From: Hydractinia symbiolongicarpus
Taxonomy: Eukaryota > Cnidaria > Hydrozoa > Anthoathecata > Hydractiniidae
NCBI RefSeq assembly: GCF_029227915.1
Contig: NC_079884.1
Span: forward strand, 7,936,001 to 8,000,000
Reading direction: 5' to 3'
DNA length: 64,000 nt
Under the pieces are notes generated by a model that saw nothing but the letters and a program-made list of their open reading frames with translations, did no database searches and had not been told where the DNA came from. How positions within the stretch are numbered: position 1 is the stretch's first letter; each line of letters starts with the position of its first letter. The translations under genes and the position numbers were made by a program. Shown here in pieces: positions 13,028 through 23,085 of the stretch.

Positions 13028-13718
13028 GCTGAATCAATTTTTAATTCCTAAAACATCACATACAATTTAGCTTGAAAGTTTTGAAAATTACAACCATGCC
13101 GATAAATATTCACGATAGTAAGACAAAAATTTAAAAATGTCTTAAGAATATCCTTAAAGGAAAATCGAATAAGAACATTGTACATATTTGCTGCATTATT
13201 TAAAATTCTTGAAAATGGGTGCAGTGTCACTTGAAGAAAACCAAAACTTGAGAAATTTGCCATCATTACAATACACCTGTTGACAGTGTTGTTGTACACA
13301 TGCATATGCACCGCACAGTTCCATTTAACTACCAGTCGTAGTCCTACGTTCTGTTTTATAAGCTGCCCTGTTTACCTATCAAAACATTGTAATCACATGG
13401 TGATACAAAACACAATATTAATACAAAAACAGCACATTGCTTATAACAGAATAGCATGCAAGCAGTGTAATAACATTTTTCGGCTTATCGGCACCCTCCT
13501 CGTTGCAGGGGGAGGGGGGTTGATTGGTGGTGTATACAAGGGAAGGAAAAAAGGAAGTAAAAGTTGCTAGGGCAAATAATATAATCCATTATTTATAGCA
13601 ATAGTATAGCTAGCCCATTACAAATTTTAATGAGAAAATATATATGAGGAGGGGGGGGGGGTGCCAGCTATACCTGTGTTGACAAATGTCGTCGTTGCCC
13701 TACATTGCTTCCCTTCAC

Positions 13719-14215
13719 TACTACACATACTTATGAATTAGCAACTTCTCACAATTTATCAGAATATAACTATAATACAGCAGAAATTAAAAAAACAGGA
13801 GAGAAAAAATCAGAGAGAACGGTCAGCCCAGCTGCTACAAAAACTTACTTTTTCTTTCGTGTTTTGTCTTGATTAATTTGCCAGTCAATTGAAAAAATTC
13901 GAAATTTATTCACGGGTAACCAAGGCAAATGGCGCGAAAGTACGCGTCCCCTCTTCCTACACGCCGCGTCGCCCTTGTTTGCGCGTCTTTCCATCACGCA
14001 ACGCGTCCTTCTGTTACGCATCGCGTCCTTCTATTACGCCTCGCATCTCTCTATTATTACATACGCGTCTCACTATTACGCCTCGCGACTCTCTATTTCG
14101 CCTCGCGTCCACCTATACTACGCCTCGCGACCTTGGGATCTATATTGCACCTCGACACTCTACTACGCAACACGACACTTTATAGCGTGACTTTTGTCCA
14201 GTACATGACTCCATA
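13719..14215. repeat. Right-end segment found only in unit 3 and the inverted copy
   Basis: About 497 bp deleted from units 1 and 2. It contains AT-rich sequence and then the right terminal inverted repeat with degenerate 20-bp repeats. The short open frames here come from repeat sequence and are not genes. Confidence 0.8.
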
Positions 14216-14282
14216 GTTTATACTTCGTTTTCTCAAGTGTACTGAATCTTAGCGGCACCCCCAAATGGTACCGAGACTCCCG
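14216..14282 (-). other. 67-bp flipped piece of the ISL2EU-type element between inverted copies
   Basis: It starts with GTTTAT (complement of ATAAAC at 18530-18535) and ends with CTCCCG (complement of CGGGAG at 2480-2485). Reversed, it joins the left flank to the right flank of the array with two perfect 6-bp target duplications. The first 17 bases equal 21656-21672; reversal places that motif as a subterminal inverted repeat of the host element. Both facts independently say the segment is inverted relative to its original orientation. Confidence 0.88.
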
Positions 14283-17200
14283 TATGGAGTCATGTACTGG
14301 ACAAAAGTCACGCTATAGAGTGTCGTGTTGCGTAGTAGAGTGTCGAGGTGCAATATAGATCCCAAGGTCGCGAGGCGTAGTATAGGTGGACGCGAGGCGA
14401 AATAGAGAGTCGCGAGGCGTAATAGTGAGACGCGTATGTAATAATAGAGAGATGCGAGGCGTAATAGAAGGACGCGATGCGTAACAGAAGGACGCGTTGC
14501 GTGATGGAAAGACGCGCAAACAAGGGCGACGCGGCGTGTAGGAAGAGGGGACGCGTACTTTCGCGCCATTTGCCTTGGTTACCCGTGAATAAATTTCGAA
14601 TTTTTTCAATTGACTGGCAAATTAATCAAGACAAAACACGAAAGAAAAAGTAAGTTTTTGTAGCAGCTGGGCTGACCGTTCTCTCTGATTTTTTCTCTCC
14701 TGTTTTTTTAATTTCTGCTGTATTATAGTTATATTCTGATAAATTGTGAGAAGTTGCTAATTCATAAGTATGTGTAGTAGTGAAGGGAAGCAATGTAGGG
14801 CAACGACGACATTTGTCAACACAGGTATAGCTGGCACCCCCCCCCCCTCCTCATATATATTTTCTCATTAAAATTTGTAATGGGCTAGCTATACTATTGC
14901 TATAAATAATGGATTATATTATTTGCCCTAGCAACTTTTACTTCCTTTTTTCCTTCCCTTGTATACACCACCAATCAACCCCCCTCCCCCTGCAACGAGG
15001 AGGGTGCCGATAAGCCGAAAAATGTTATTACACTGCTTGCATGCTATTCTGTTATAAGCAATGTGCTGTTTTTGTATTAATATTGTGTTTTGTATCACCA
15101 TGTGATTACAATGTTTTGATAGGTAAACAGGGCAGCTTATAAAACAGAACGTAGGACTACGACTGGTAGTTAAATGGAACTGTGCGGTGCATATGCATGT
15201 GTACAACAACACTGTCAACAGGTGTATTGTAATGATGGCAAATTTCTCAAGTTTTGGTTTTCTTCAAGTGACACTGCACCCATTTTCAAGAATTTTAAAT
15301 AATGCAGCAAATATGTACAATGTTCTTATTCGATTTTCCTTTAAGGATATTCTTAAGACATTTTTAAATTTTTGTCTTACTATCGTGAATATTTATCGGC
15401 ATGGTTGTAATTTTCAAAACTTTCAAGCTAAATTGTATGTGATGTTTTAGGAATTAAAAATTGATTCAGCATGCAGAAAGTGAAAGACGCTATAGACAGA
15501 CTGAATAATGCATTGGATGGTCTGTCATCATCAACAACAAGTACTCAAAATAATCCAAATCAGAACATCTTCCAGAGTCCAAACTCACATCCAAGTCCAA
15601 ACTTACATCCAAGTCCACAACATCAGAGAATTCTACAAGATTTCAAGTAGGTTGATATTTTTAAGAGTTGTGAATTTCTGCTCCCAGCATGATCATTGCC
15701 TCCTTTGTATCTTTTCGATAAGTTTCAATAATCATCTCTCCAGGAGTACTGCTCACAGGCATTATGCTGATTGTGACTATTGAATTTTTTCGTGCCTTTG
15801 TACCTTTTTATAACATTTTTCATTTTTTTGATTTTGTTCAACTTTAATTTTTTTCTGTATACACTGAGTAGAAAGATTATTATGTTTGAGACAGATTTTT
15901 ATTTTAATTCTTGTTCTGTTTCAGTAAGCAATTTCCAGCGTTGAATGCTGGTGGTAGCCGATATCGCCCACAAGCAAAGAAACCACGTCTCTCTAATAAC
16001 TTCATTAAGGACACATGGACCCATAAATTCTGTGCACTGAGCTACAAAGATACATCAGTTTCACCTAATACACGTGAATTAATGGAGCTAAACCAAGTTG
16101 GTCTCGGAATTGAAAAAGTTGTTTTTCCTTCCAAAACTGGAACACATGCTATGCTTCTGGAAGAGTTAACAAAAGCTTATCCAAAATTATCATCACAGAG
16201 TGGTGGCATTGAACTTCTGAGGGCTGAGAGTGGTGGAATAAACCGACCATTGGTGTTGATACCACCAAGAAAAGATGGAATTTCGTCTGGCATTTTTAGG
16301 ATTTATTGTATGATTAAACAAACAAGTGGTTTTGTTGACATTTCGTGTACTTATGCAGTACTTTTATTTTTCAGAATATAACATGAATATACAACAATTG
16401 AGTCCAGCTGATTTTATTAAGAATTCTGTTGTTGATACATTGAAACTAATCCAGTCGTTATTGTCATCCTTTGTTGACGCGAATACAGCAGATTTGGATT
16501 ATCCTGTCTATAGACTTGATGAACTTTACAGCTTCTGCTCTAGAGCAGCTTTAGAGTATCCAGATGTTATAACCGAAAATGTACTGAGTAGTATTCATCA
16601 AGCATCAGTGATAATTCAATCAGTGAACAAAACTAGTAACGCGGAAACTGTACGGCACAAGATAGGCAGGCCTTCTTTCGATATACCTGAGGAAACTCTA
16701 AAAACTTTAGTGAGGTTGAATTTTTCGCAGACGGCAATAGCTGAAATGTTCGGAGTAAGTGCAAAAACTATTCAAAGAAGATTTAAAGAGTTTGATATTG
16801 AACCTAAATCGCACACTATGATTGGTGACGAGGAACTTGATGAACATGTCAAAAAAATTATTTCAGATTTTCCTAACTGTGGCAATGTAGTTCGAAGAAG
16901 AAAATATAGTGTTGTGTTGCAGCGCCAAGGTCATTGTGGCATATAGACGGCAATCACAAATTGATAAGATGGTCGATAGTCATTCATGGCGGCATAGATG
17001 GGTATTCTAGGCGTCTAATGTTTCTGTCGTGCGGATCAAGTAACAAGGCTACTGTAGTACTCGATTTATTTCTGACCGCAGTACAAAATTTTGGCTTGCC
17101 GTCGCGTGTAAGAGGAGATCATGGGGTGGAAAATGTAGACGTTGCTTGGTTTATGATATCAAGACGAGGAAGTAATCGTGGTAGCTTTATCGCTGGGAAA

Positions 17201-18529
17201 AGTTGCCATAACCAAAGGATAGAGAGGTTCTGGAGAGATCTATTCCACGGCTGCACATACATATACCACAACATATTCACTTACTTGGAAGAGATAGGAG
17301 CCTTGGATATATCGAATGAGTTGCATTTGTTTTGCCTTCATTATGTTTTTATTCCAAGAATAAATGCACATTTTCAAAGATTTATCCTGGGCTATGATCA
17401 CCATCCTATCCGAACAGAGAGAAACCTTTCTCCTCTTCAATTATGGGAAAGAGGTTTGTTGTTGCAAAGGAGACCGTCAGAAGATGATATTGTCGATGAC
17501 TGCGATTCATATGGTATAGATTGGAGTGTACCGAGTCATTATATCGAAACCCGTGACGATGCTATTGTGGTTCCCGAGATAAATCATCCATTTCAAAGTA
17601 ATGACTTATACCTGGAATTTTGTAGATCTAACGATCCAATGGCAAATTGCGATAACTTCGGTATCGAAGTGTTTCTTCGAACTGTTCAGGTCGTAGAAAG
17701 TACATTGTTATGAACACCACTATTAGTTCACTCACAGAACTTTTGATTGAATTGCTTAACTTGACATTAGTTACATTAGATACATTACAAAGAAGAAATT
17801 CAAACATTTTGTTCACTATATACGTACTAGATATTATGCTTAGGTAAAATAAAGCTCCTTCAGTTCTTCTAACCACGCGAAAAAATAGCCACAGCAGTAG
17901 TCATTTAATAAGTTCTTCCCGTGCCTAATTATAGAGCGCGCTCTTTTTTGTTTCCCCGTCCCAACGTCGAAAAGTTGTATTATGCCCTGATCGAGGTTGT
18001 TATTCTGCTTATCATAACTCCCCTCTAATAGGCATATAATATACACGAGAGGTTATGATGAACTAGTAGCCCTTGTACACCAAGTATGGAATCTTTTTTT
18101 TTCATTTTTTCCTTTTAAAGTATTCATGACAAGAAAAAAGTGAAGATGTATGTAAGCGTAGTTCTTTCTCTGACACGGATCCTCCCATCACACATCTTAT
18201 TACGCTCCGACTTTACACGTATTTCTATTACGCCTCGCGTCCTTCTATTACGCCTCGCGTCTCTCTATTACGCCTCGCGTCTCTCTATTACGCCTCGCGT
18301 CCTTCTATTACGCCTCGCGTCTCTCTATTACGCCTTGCGTCTCTCTATTACGCCTCGCGTCCTTCTATTACGCCTCGCGTCTCTCTATTATTACATACGC
18401 GTCTCACTATTACGCCTCGCGTCCACCTATACTACGCCTCGCGACCTTGGGATCTATATTGAACCTCGACACTCTACTACGCAACACGACACTCTATAGC
18501 GTGACTTTTGTCCAGTACATGACTCCATA
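14283..18529 (+). mobile_element. Integrase-like DNA transposon, inverted full-length copy
   Basis: 4247-bp copy in the opposite orientation, with ends TATGGAG at 14283 and CTCCATA at 18525-18529. It is 5 bp longer than unit 3, fully explained by a 5-bp duplication in the transposase. With unit 3 it forms a near-perfect palindrome with ~4.2-kb arms and a 67-bp loop. It shares the G11 run and the alanine codon with unit 3. One difference seen in the terminal region is CTATAGAGTG here against CTATAAAGTG in unit 3. Confidence 0.9.
15471..17713 (+). pseudogene. Frameshifted DD34E integrase-like transposase, inverted copy
   Basis: Exon 1 15471-15646 and exon 2 15925-16325 are open. Exon 3 (16375-17713) carries an extra TGTTG (tandem duplication around 16910-16919) relative to the three direct copies. 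The shift leads to a stop at 16944-16946, just before the first catalytic aspartate. Downstream the old frame stays open from 16934 to 17713 with all core motifs, so the break is recent. Confidence 0.88.
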
Positions 18530-18535
18530 ATAAAC
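18530..18535 (+). repeat. 6-bp target duplication ATAAAC, right partner
   Basis: Follows the inverted copy directly. Its partner is GTTTAT at 14216-14221, after unit 3, in reverse orientation. Confidence 0.85.
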
Positions 18536-18590
18536 ATCGCGCTATAGCTATCAAATTATTTACCAACTTTTTAAAACATTTAAAACAAAC

Positions 18591-19641
18591 ATGGATTACG
18601 ATTTAATATCAAAAATGTCTGTCGAAGAGTTGAAGAACTACTTGAGAGTTAGAAATTTAAGGATAAGTGGAAGAAAGGAAGAACTAATTGCTCGAGTGTT
18701 TTCAGCAGCTGAGAACTTCGTCCAGCCTGTGAAAACTGCTCAAGAAGTAGAGAGTAATTTAAAAGAGGAGTATCAGAAGAAGCTGAAAATAAACGATAGA
18801 ACACTTCCAGATCCTTTTAAAATACCTCACGGTTGGATGGATGAGCAAGAAGGAATAAAGTTTTGGCCCATGGTGTTGTATCCTGACATCTTTAGCTACC
18901 TTATGTTTTATCCATCAGAACTAGGTAGTTCAGATTTAAATGACTACAAAAACTCAAAGGCATATAGCTATTATAAATCTGGATGGCTTCAACCTCTCGC
19001 CTATCATGATTTATCGGGAAGTAATTTTTGCATTTTTAAAGGTACATGCAGAAAGTCGCAAGCGATTAACGATCCTTTCCATAAACTATGGTTAATTCTG
19101 GAAAAAAGTGGTAAGATAATGTCGTGCCATTGTACATGCATGGCTGGAATGAGCCAGACATGTAATCATGTTGCCCAGATATTAACGGCATAAAAATGTG
19201 AAGGTTTTAGAGTGTGGCTTGTATTTAGATAAAAACACACCTTACATTGGTGCAAGTCCAGACAGAATAATAACATGTGATTGTTGTCTGCCAGCATGTT
19301 TAGAAGTAAAATGTCCTTTTTCGATTAATTACACGACGCCAAAGGATTTAAACGTAAAACTACCCTACTTGACGCACATGGAAGAAAAAACAGTATTGAA
19401 CAAAAACCACAAATATTACACACAATGTGTTATGCAAATGGGAGTAACTGGCTTTTCCCAATGTCATTTTGTAGTTTGGACACCTCATGGGATGGTGCAT
19501 GACATTATAAACTTTGAGCCTGAAGTGTGGAATTCTATGAGAAAAACTTTTATAGAATATTACGACACATATTTATCTTTCTTTGATTTGAACGTGCTTT
19601 ACAAATACATTTCAACCAATTTTTTTAAATGCCATCTGTAG
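18591..19641 (+). pseudogene. SAP-SWIM-YqaJ nuclease gene of the ISL2EU-type element, internally deleted
   Basis: The first frame (18591-19193, 200 aa) opens with a SAP DNA-binding helix pair (residues ~8-42, core SGRKEELIARV) and ends at a SWIM zinc finger with C181, C183, C191 and H193. The frame then stops (TAA at 19191-19193). A second frame (19198-19641) carries the distal half of a YqaJ/lambda-exonuclease-like PD-(D/E)xK nuclease: aspartate in GASPDR, E-x-K in LEVKCP, and a Tyr/Gln-rich YYTQCVMQM segment. The linker and first half of the nuclease fold expected between them are missing, so I infer an internal deletion with a frameshift. An accessory nuclease beside a THAP-DDE transposase is the combination I associate with ISL2EU elements; its role in transposition is not settled. 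ATG at 18591 is ~60 bp after the nested array. Confidence 0.8.
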
Positions 19642-20015
19642 CCTGATGTTTCTGCGTTAAAATGACCATGTGTCTTCTAATCAAAATATTCCCTTAAGAA
19701 AAGTATTTGGCATAGGCTACCTCTCATTTAGGCATTAAGTACATACAGTATTTTTTTATATTTCTTTAAACGTTCCATGAGGTATTCTGATAAATTTTTG
19801 TGTGGCCTCGATTTTCCGACACTTATGGCCATTAACTTTAACTATTTCAAGTAGGTAGGCGAGCCCGAAATATTAGAATGAGTGCGCATGTAAACAAAGG
19901 GAGATACGAGTAGATAACAATAATTAAAAAAACAGAATAACTCAGACAACTTTTTTTGGTAAAAATATTTACAAAACAAGCAAAAAATGTGAAAAAAGAA
20001 AATTTACAAAAGTGT
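19642..20015. other. Space between the two convergent ISL2EU-type genes
   Basis: AT-rich sequence between the 3' ends of the nuclease and transposase genes. No further feature seen. Confidence 0.5.
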
Positions 20016-21599
20016 TCAAGTAGTTTTTTCTGGTTTCTTTTTAATTAATACAGGCTTTAGGTTACATAATGCAGCACAGCATTTAACTATATGATCTGCA
20101 TGTTGTAACATTGTAACAGGCAACACTCCCTTGAGTATGCGGTAAAACTTAATTCTGTTAATTGCTCGCTCAACATGAATCCTTAAATTTGCTACATCTT
20201 TAGTTTTTTTACATTCAGCACTTGTCATCTGACTTTTTACACGTGCACCTGGTGGAACAACTAATTTGCAAAAACGTAACATTAATTCTTCTCTGATTTG
20301 AAATCCACGATCTGCCATAACTTCATCATCCCTTTCTAACAAATCGTAAAATCCAGAGTCATTTGTAATAAATTTATCAGACGCGCGCCCACCATAACAA
20401 TCAGATAAAAAAGTTATATATCCAGAAGGGCTTATACCAACAAGAAATTTTAAAGTATTGTGATGTTTATAGTCTGACCAAGTAGATGCTTGATTTGTTA
20501 AGGATTTTGGTCTGTCAATGAACACCTCAGCACAATCAATTATAACCCGACATTTGGAATAACCTGCTTTGGCAAATGATTTAGGCAAGTTATCACGAAT
20601 GGCTTCTCTTGGCAGCCAGACAACAAGTGCATCACCCAAAACTCTACTTATAATTCTAATCCAAGTTACAAATACTGTGGAACATGTTGATGGTGATATT
20701 CCAAAACGATCTGCAAGGTCCTCTGTCAGTAAGCCCAAACGAAGTTTCATCAAAACTAACAAAAACTCATCACGCTGTGTTAACTTTTTCACATGTTTAG
20801 TTTGACGCTTTATTTTAGTACTTAAACATGCTCGTTTTGACCCCCTTCAATAATTCACTTGCTGTAAGTAAGGCTTTAATAACAATAACAGAGTGTTAAA
20901 TAACATGATAGAAGATAGACCAGTGTAATAATTCATTTTGGAATCACTTTTAATGATTCTCCAAGTCATTGTTGTATTTTTAACAATTTCAAAGGCTTTG
21001 CCTCTATACTTCTTTACTTGTACAGTTAAGGAGTTCACTTTACTGACCAAAGATTTGATCATTTCGCTCTTGTCTTTGCATGATTCACATGTAGGCGGTG
21101 AAGAAATAGTGTAAGAGTGGTCTGGTATTGTCGGTGAAAAAAATCCTGATGCGTCAGAAATATTTGAGCAACAAGGTTCCTCTTCTTGGGCTTCATTGCT
21201 GGGAACATCTTCTGAATCAAGAGATGACTTTTCCAGAGAATGTCGAAATAGTTCCCTCCTAGGTTTTTTAGTAACAGGAGTGTCGTACCCCAATTCTAGT
21301 GTTGGGTCTGGATACTTTTGGGAAGGTATTCCATCAACAAAATGAACAGAGCATACCCTGTCACTTTGTTTTGGTACCCAATCACTTTTATCTGGGTTAA
21401 TTCTTCTCATAGCTTTTATCCAACGCTGTCTCTGTTCGTTATTTCTAAGGACGCTTGGAAAGCAATACAAACTAAACGGTCGCTGACATGAACATTCTTC
21501 ATGGTTAACTTCGTGAATTTCACATCGTTCCTTCTTCCATTTTCGCAGCTTCTTAGTGCTATTAAAACAGCCAATAACAGCACAGTTTACACTTGGCAT
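20016..21599 (-). pseudogene. THAP-domain DDE transposase of the ISL2EU-type element, one in-frame stop
   Basis: I place the start at the ATG at 21597-21599 because it begins the THAP motif MPSVNCAVIGC; the open frame extends upstream to 21677 without domain content. A C2CH THAP zinc finger with an insertion spans residues ~1-105 (C6, C11, then C-x2-H in CSVHF), followed by a Ser/Glu-rich linker and a short helical region. A TGA at 20847-20849 interrupts the frame, which then continues unbroken through a helix-turn-helix (DLADRFGISPSTCS) into an IS5/Harbinger-like DDE_4 core: IIDCAEVFIDRP, SDCYGGRASD, MADRGF, HVERAINRIK. A single nonsense mutation is the only defect seen, which suggests recent death or stop readthrough. 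No intron explains the stop. Confidence 0.85.
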
Positions 21600-21655
21600 G
21601 ATAAATAATTCTTGAAATAAAAGATTTTGTGCAGATAGATAAATGTAAGCGTGTT

Positions 21656-21672
21656 GTTTATACTTCGTTTTC
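21656..21672 (+). repeat. Subterminal repeat of the ISL2EU-type element
   Basis: GTTTATACTTCGTTTTC, 114-130 bp inside the right end, identical to 14216-14232. Looser similarity continues on both sides (about 40 bp). If the 67-bp spacer is flipped back, the two copies are inverted with respect to each other, as subterminal repeats should be. Confidence 0.7.
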
Positions 21673-21765
21673 ATCAAGTTTAACTAAGAAGAACACAAGG
21701 AAGATTTTATCAGGCATCCCTTCTTAGAACCCAGTTCCCTTCCCTAGCGCGGAATAATAATGGCG

Positions 21766-21786
21766 CGCGTAATGTTAAATAGGTGT
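21766..21786 (-). repeat. Right terminal inverted repeat of the ISL2EU-type element
   Basis: Complement of the left repeat at 2443-2463 with one mismatch. AT at 21787-21788 is the likely right target duplication. Confidence 0.85.
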
Positions 21787-21788
21787 AT

Positions 21789-23074
21789 ATGTATTGGATT
21801 CGTTTGATGCGTGGAGATCTCACAGAACGTACTTATTCAAAGTAAGTAAGTATTCAATATTCAAGTGGAATAACATACAAAGAACATGATAATGTTTCCC
21901 AAGACATATAACACAACTTAAAGAACTGAACGAAAAGATTAACGGCATTTGGTGGATTTTTGTAAAATAAAATACCCAACCTCGTCCCCAGGGCATCTTG
22001 TATCTTTGCTGAGGCCGGTTATAGAAGAGAGATAACAGGCGTTGGGAAATAGGTTGTAACATATTCCTGCTAAAACTTTTTTTTACAACCCACCACTTTA
22101 AGTTTCTGTCAAAAGTTTTTCGCTATAGATTTGAGTTTAAAGTATATAAAAAGTAATGTTTCTGCCTGAAACTGCAAAGAAAAAAACAATCAAGCGTGTG
22201 TTTTTTAGCTTTGTCCCTCTCCTTCCCCAGAGCTTTTAGAAGTTTTAGTATTTGGATCCAACCCGAAGAAAAAGCAAGGTTGGTTCTTTCATTTGCTTAC
22301 ACCAACTAGATTCCATAAACATATATTTTTTGCTCTCATGCCTAAGTAAATTTCGGCAATTTTCTTTCAGCCATTATTTTCTTTTTATTTCAAATTTTGC
22401 AAGACAAAGAGCAATTCTTTTATCGAATAAGTTCACGGTTGAGGAAGTTTGTTATAGCACTAACTCAGGCTGCTAAAACAACGAAAACAGTAATTTATTT
22501 TACCTATGACGTGCCCATAAATTATAACGAAGCATGGTTGGATATAATTTTCGCAACCTCCGGTGGCTGTGGTGACAAATTATAAAATGATTTTCCGCTA
22601 GCGTGAAAAGTATTTTTCTAAGAATGTAGGAACAGAGTTATTTTTAATTATTTCGTTTCATGAGTTGTACATTTCAGTTGCGCGGAGTAATGTCTGAGGA
22701 TCACATTAAAATGCATACATGTTGTTTAATGGACTACTGCGATGCCCCCCCCCCCTTTGTGAACAACAAAAAAATGTTGATTGTGGCATACTTTCATTTG
22801 CAAGCTACCTTGGTTATGGTACCGCAAGGAATCTATATCCATTCTGTGCTCTTTGTGGGTGCCGTTGTAAATGCGAAAAAATTGAAGACGAAATATTCTG
22901 AAGAATAATATGTACCGTCAACACGCAATGTAATATTTTTAAAAGTTGTCTTCTTTAAAGACAGAGAATAATAAAGACACGATCATATGTGTTTTCGTCC
23001 CCACACGACTAAACGGGTCTTCGACAGCTCTGGGGACGAGAATGACGGGCTATTATTTTCAGACTTTTCTATAT
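21789..23074. other. Non-coding, with a degenerate MITE-like pair of ends
   Basis: 21978-22055 begins AACCTCGTCCCCAGGGC and ends in a weak complement, so it may be a decayed member of the short-repeat family seen at 60079. Open frames at 22252-22908 overlap each other, lack splice context and have no recognisable domain. Confidence 0.45.
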
Positions 23075-23085
23075 CTCCGACATCC

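Larger units (their letters stand above)
9974..14215 (-). mobile_element. Integrase-like DNA transposon, unit 3, full length
   Basis: 4242-bp copy with both ends: TATGGAGTCATG at 9974 and its complement CATGACTCCATA ending at 14215. The inverted termini agree closely for roughly 110 bases, then differ in the number and quality of the 20-bp repeats. It carries a G11 run (10 in units 1 and 2) and an alanine codon in the SPADF motif, both shared with the inverted copy. The end at 14215 is followed by GTTTAT, the complement of the ATAAAC that follows the inverted copy. Confidence 0.9.
2443..21786. mobile_element. ISL2EU-type composite DNA transposon with nested insertions
   Basis: The outer boundaries are terminal inverted repeats at 2443-2463 and 21766-21786 (20 of 21 bases match), each flanked on the outside by AT, as expected for a 2-bp target duplication. 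The element carries the two-gene set I associate with ISL2EU elements: a SAP/SWIM/YqaJ-like nuclease gene on the plus strand and a THAP-DDE transposase gene on the minus strand. Its own sequence is only about 3.4 kb. The remaining ~16 kb (2486-18529) is four copies of a different transposon inserted 43 bp inside the left end. Both ISL2EU genes are disrupted, so the element is probably non-autonomous now. The superfamily assignment is from recalled family architecture and no database search was run. Confidence 0.82.

Noticed and set aside
13889-14216. Three overlapping frames of 71-98 aa at the right end of unit 3, mirrored at 14249-14609
   Set aside because: All three phases are open because of repeat sequence; no protein features.
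2486-18529. CRISPR-like or satellite array
   Set aside because: The 20-bp units lack spacers and sit at transposon ends; the 3744-bp period carries complete transposase genes.
22252-22908. Several 60-82-aa frames in both phases
   Set aside because: No recognisable domain, no splice context, low-complexity composition.
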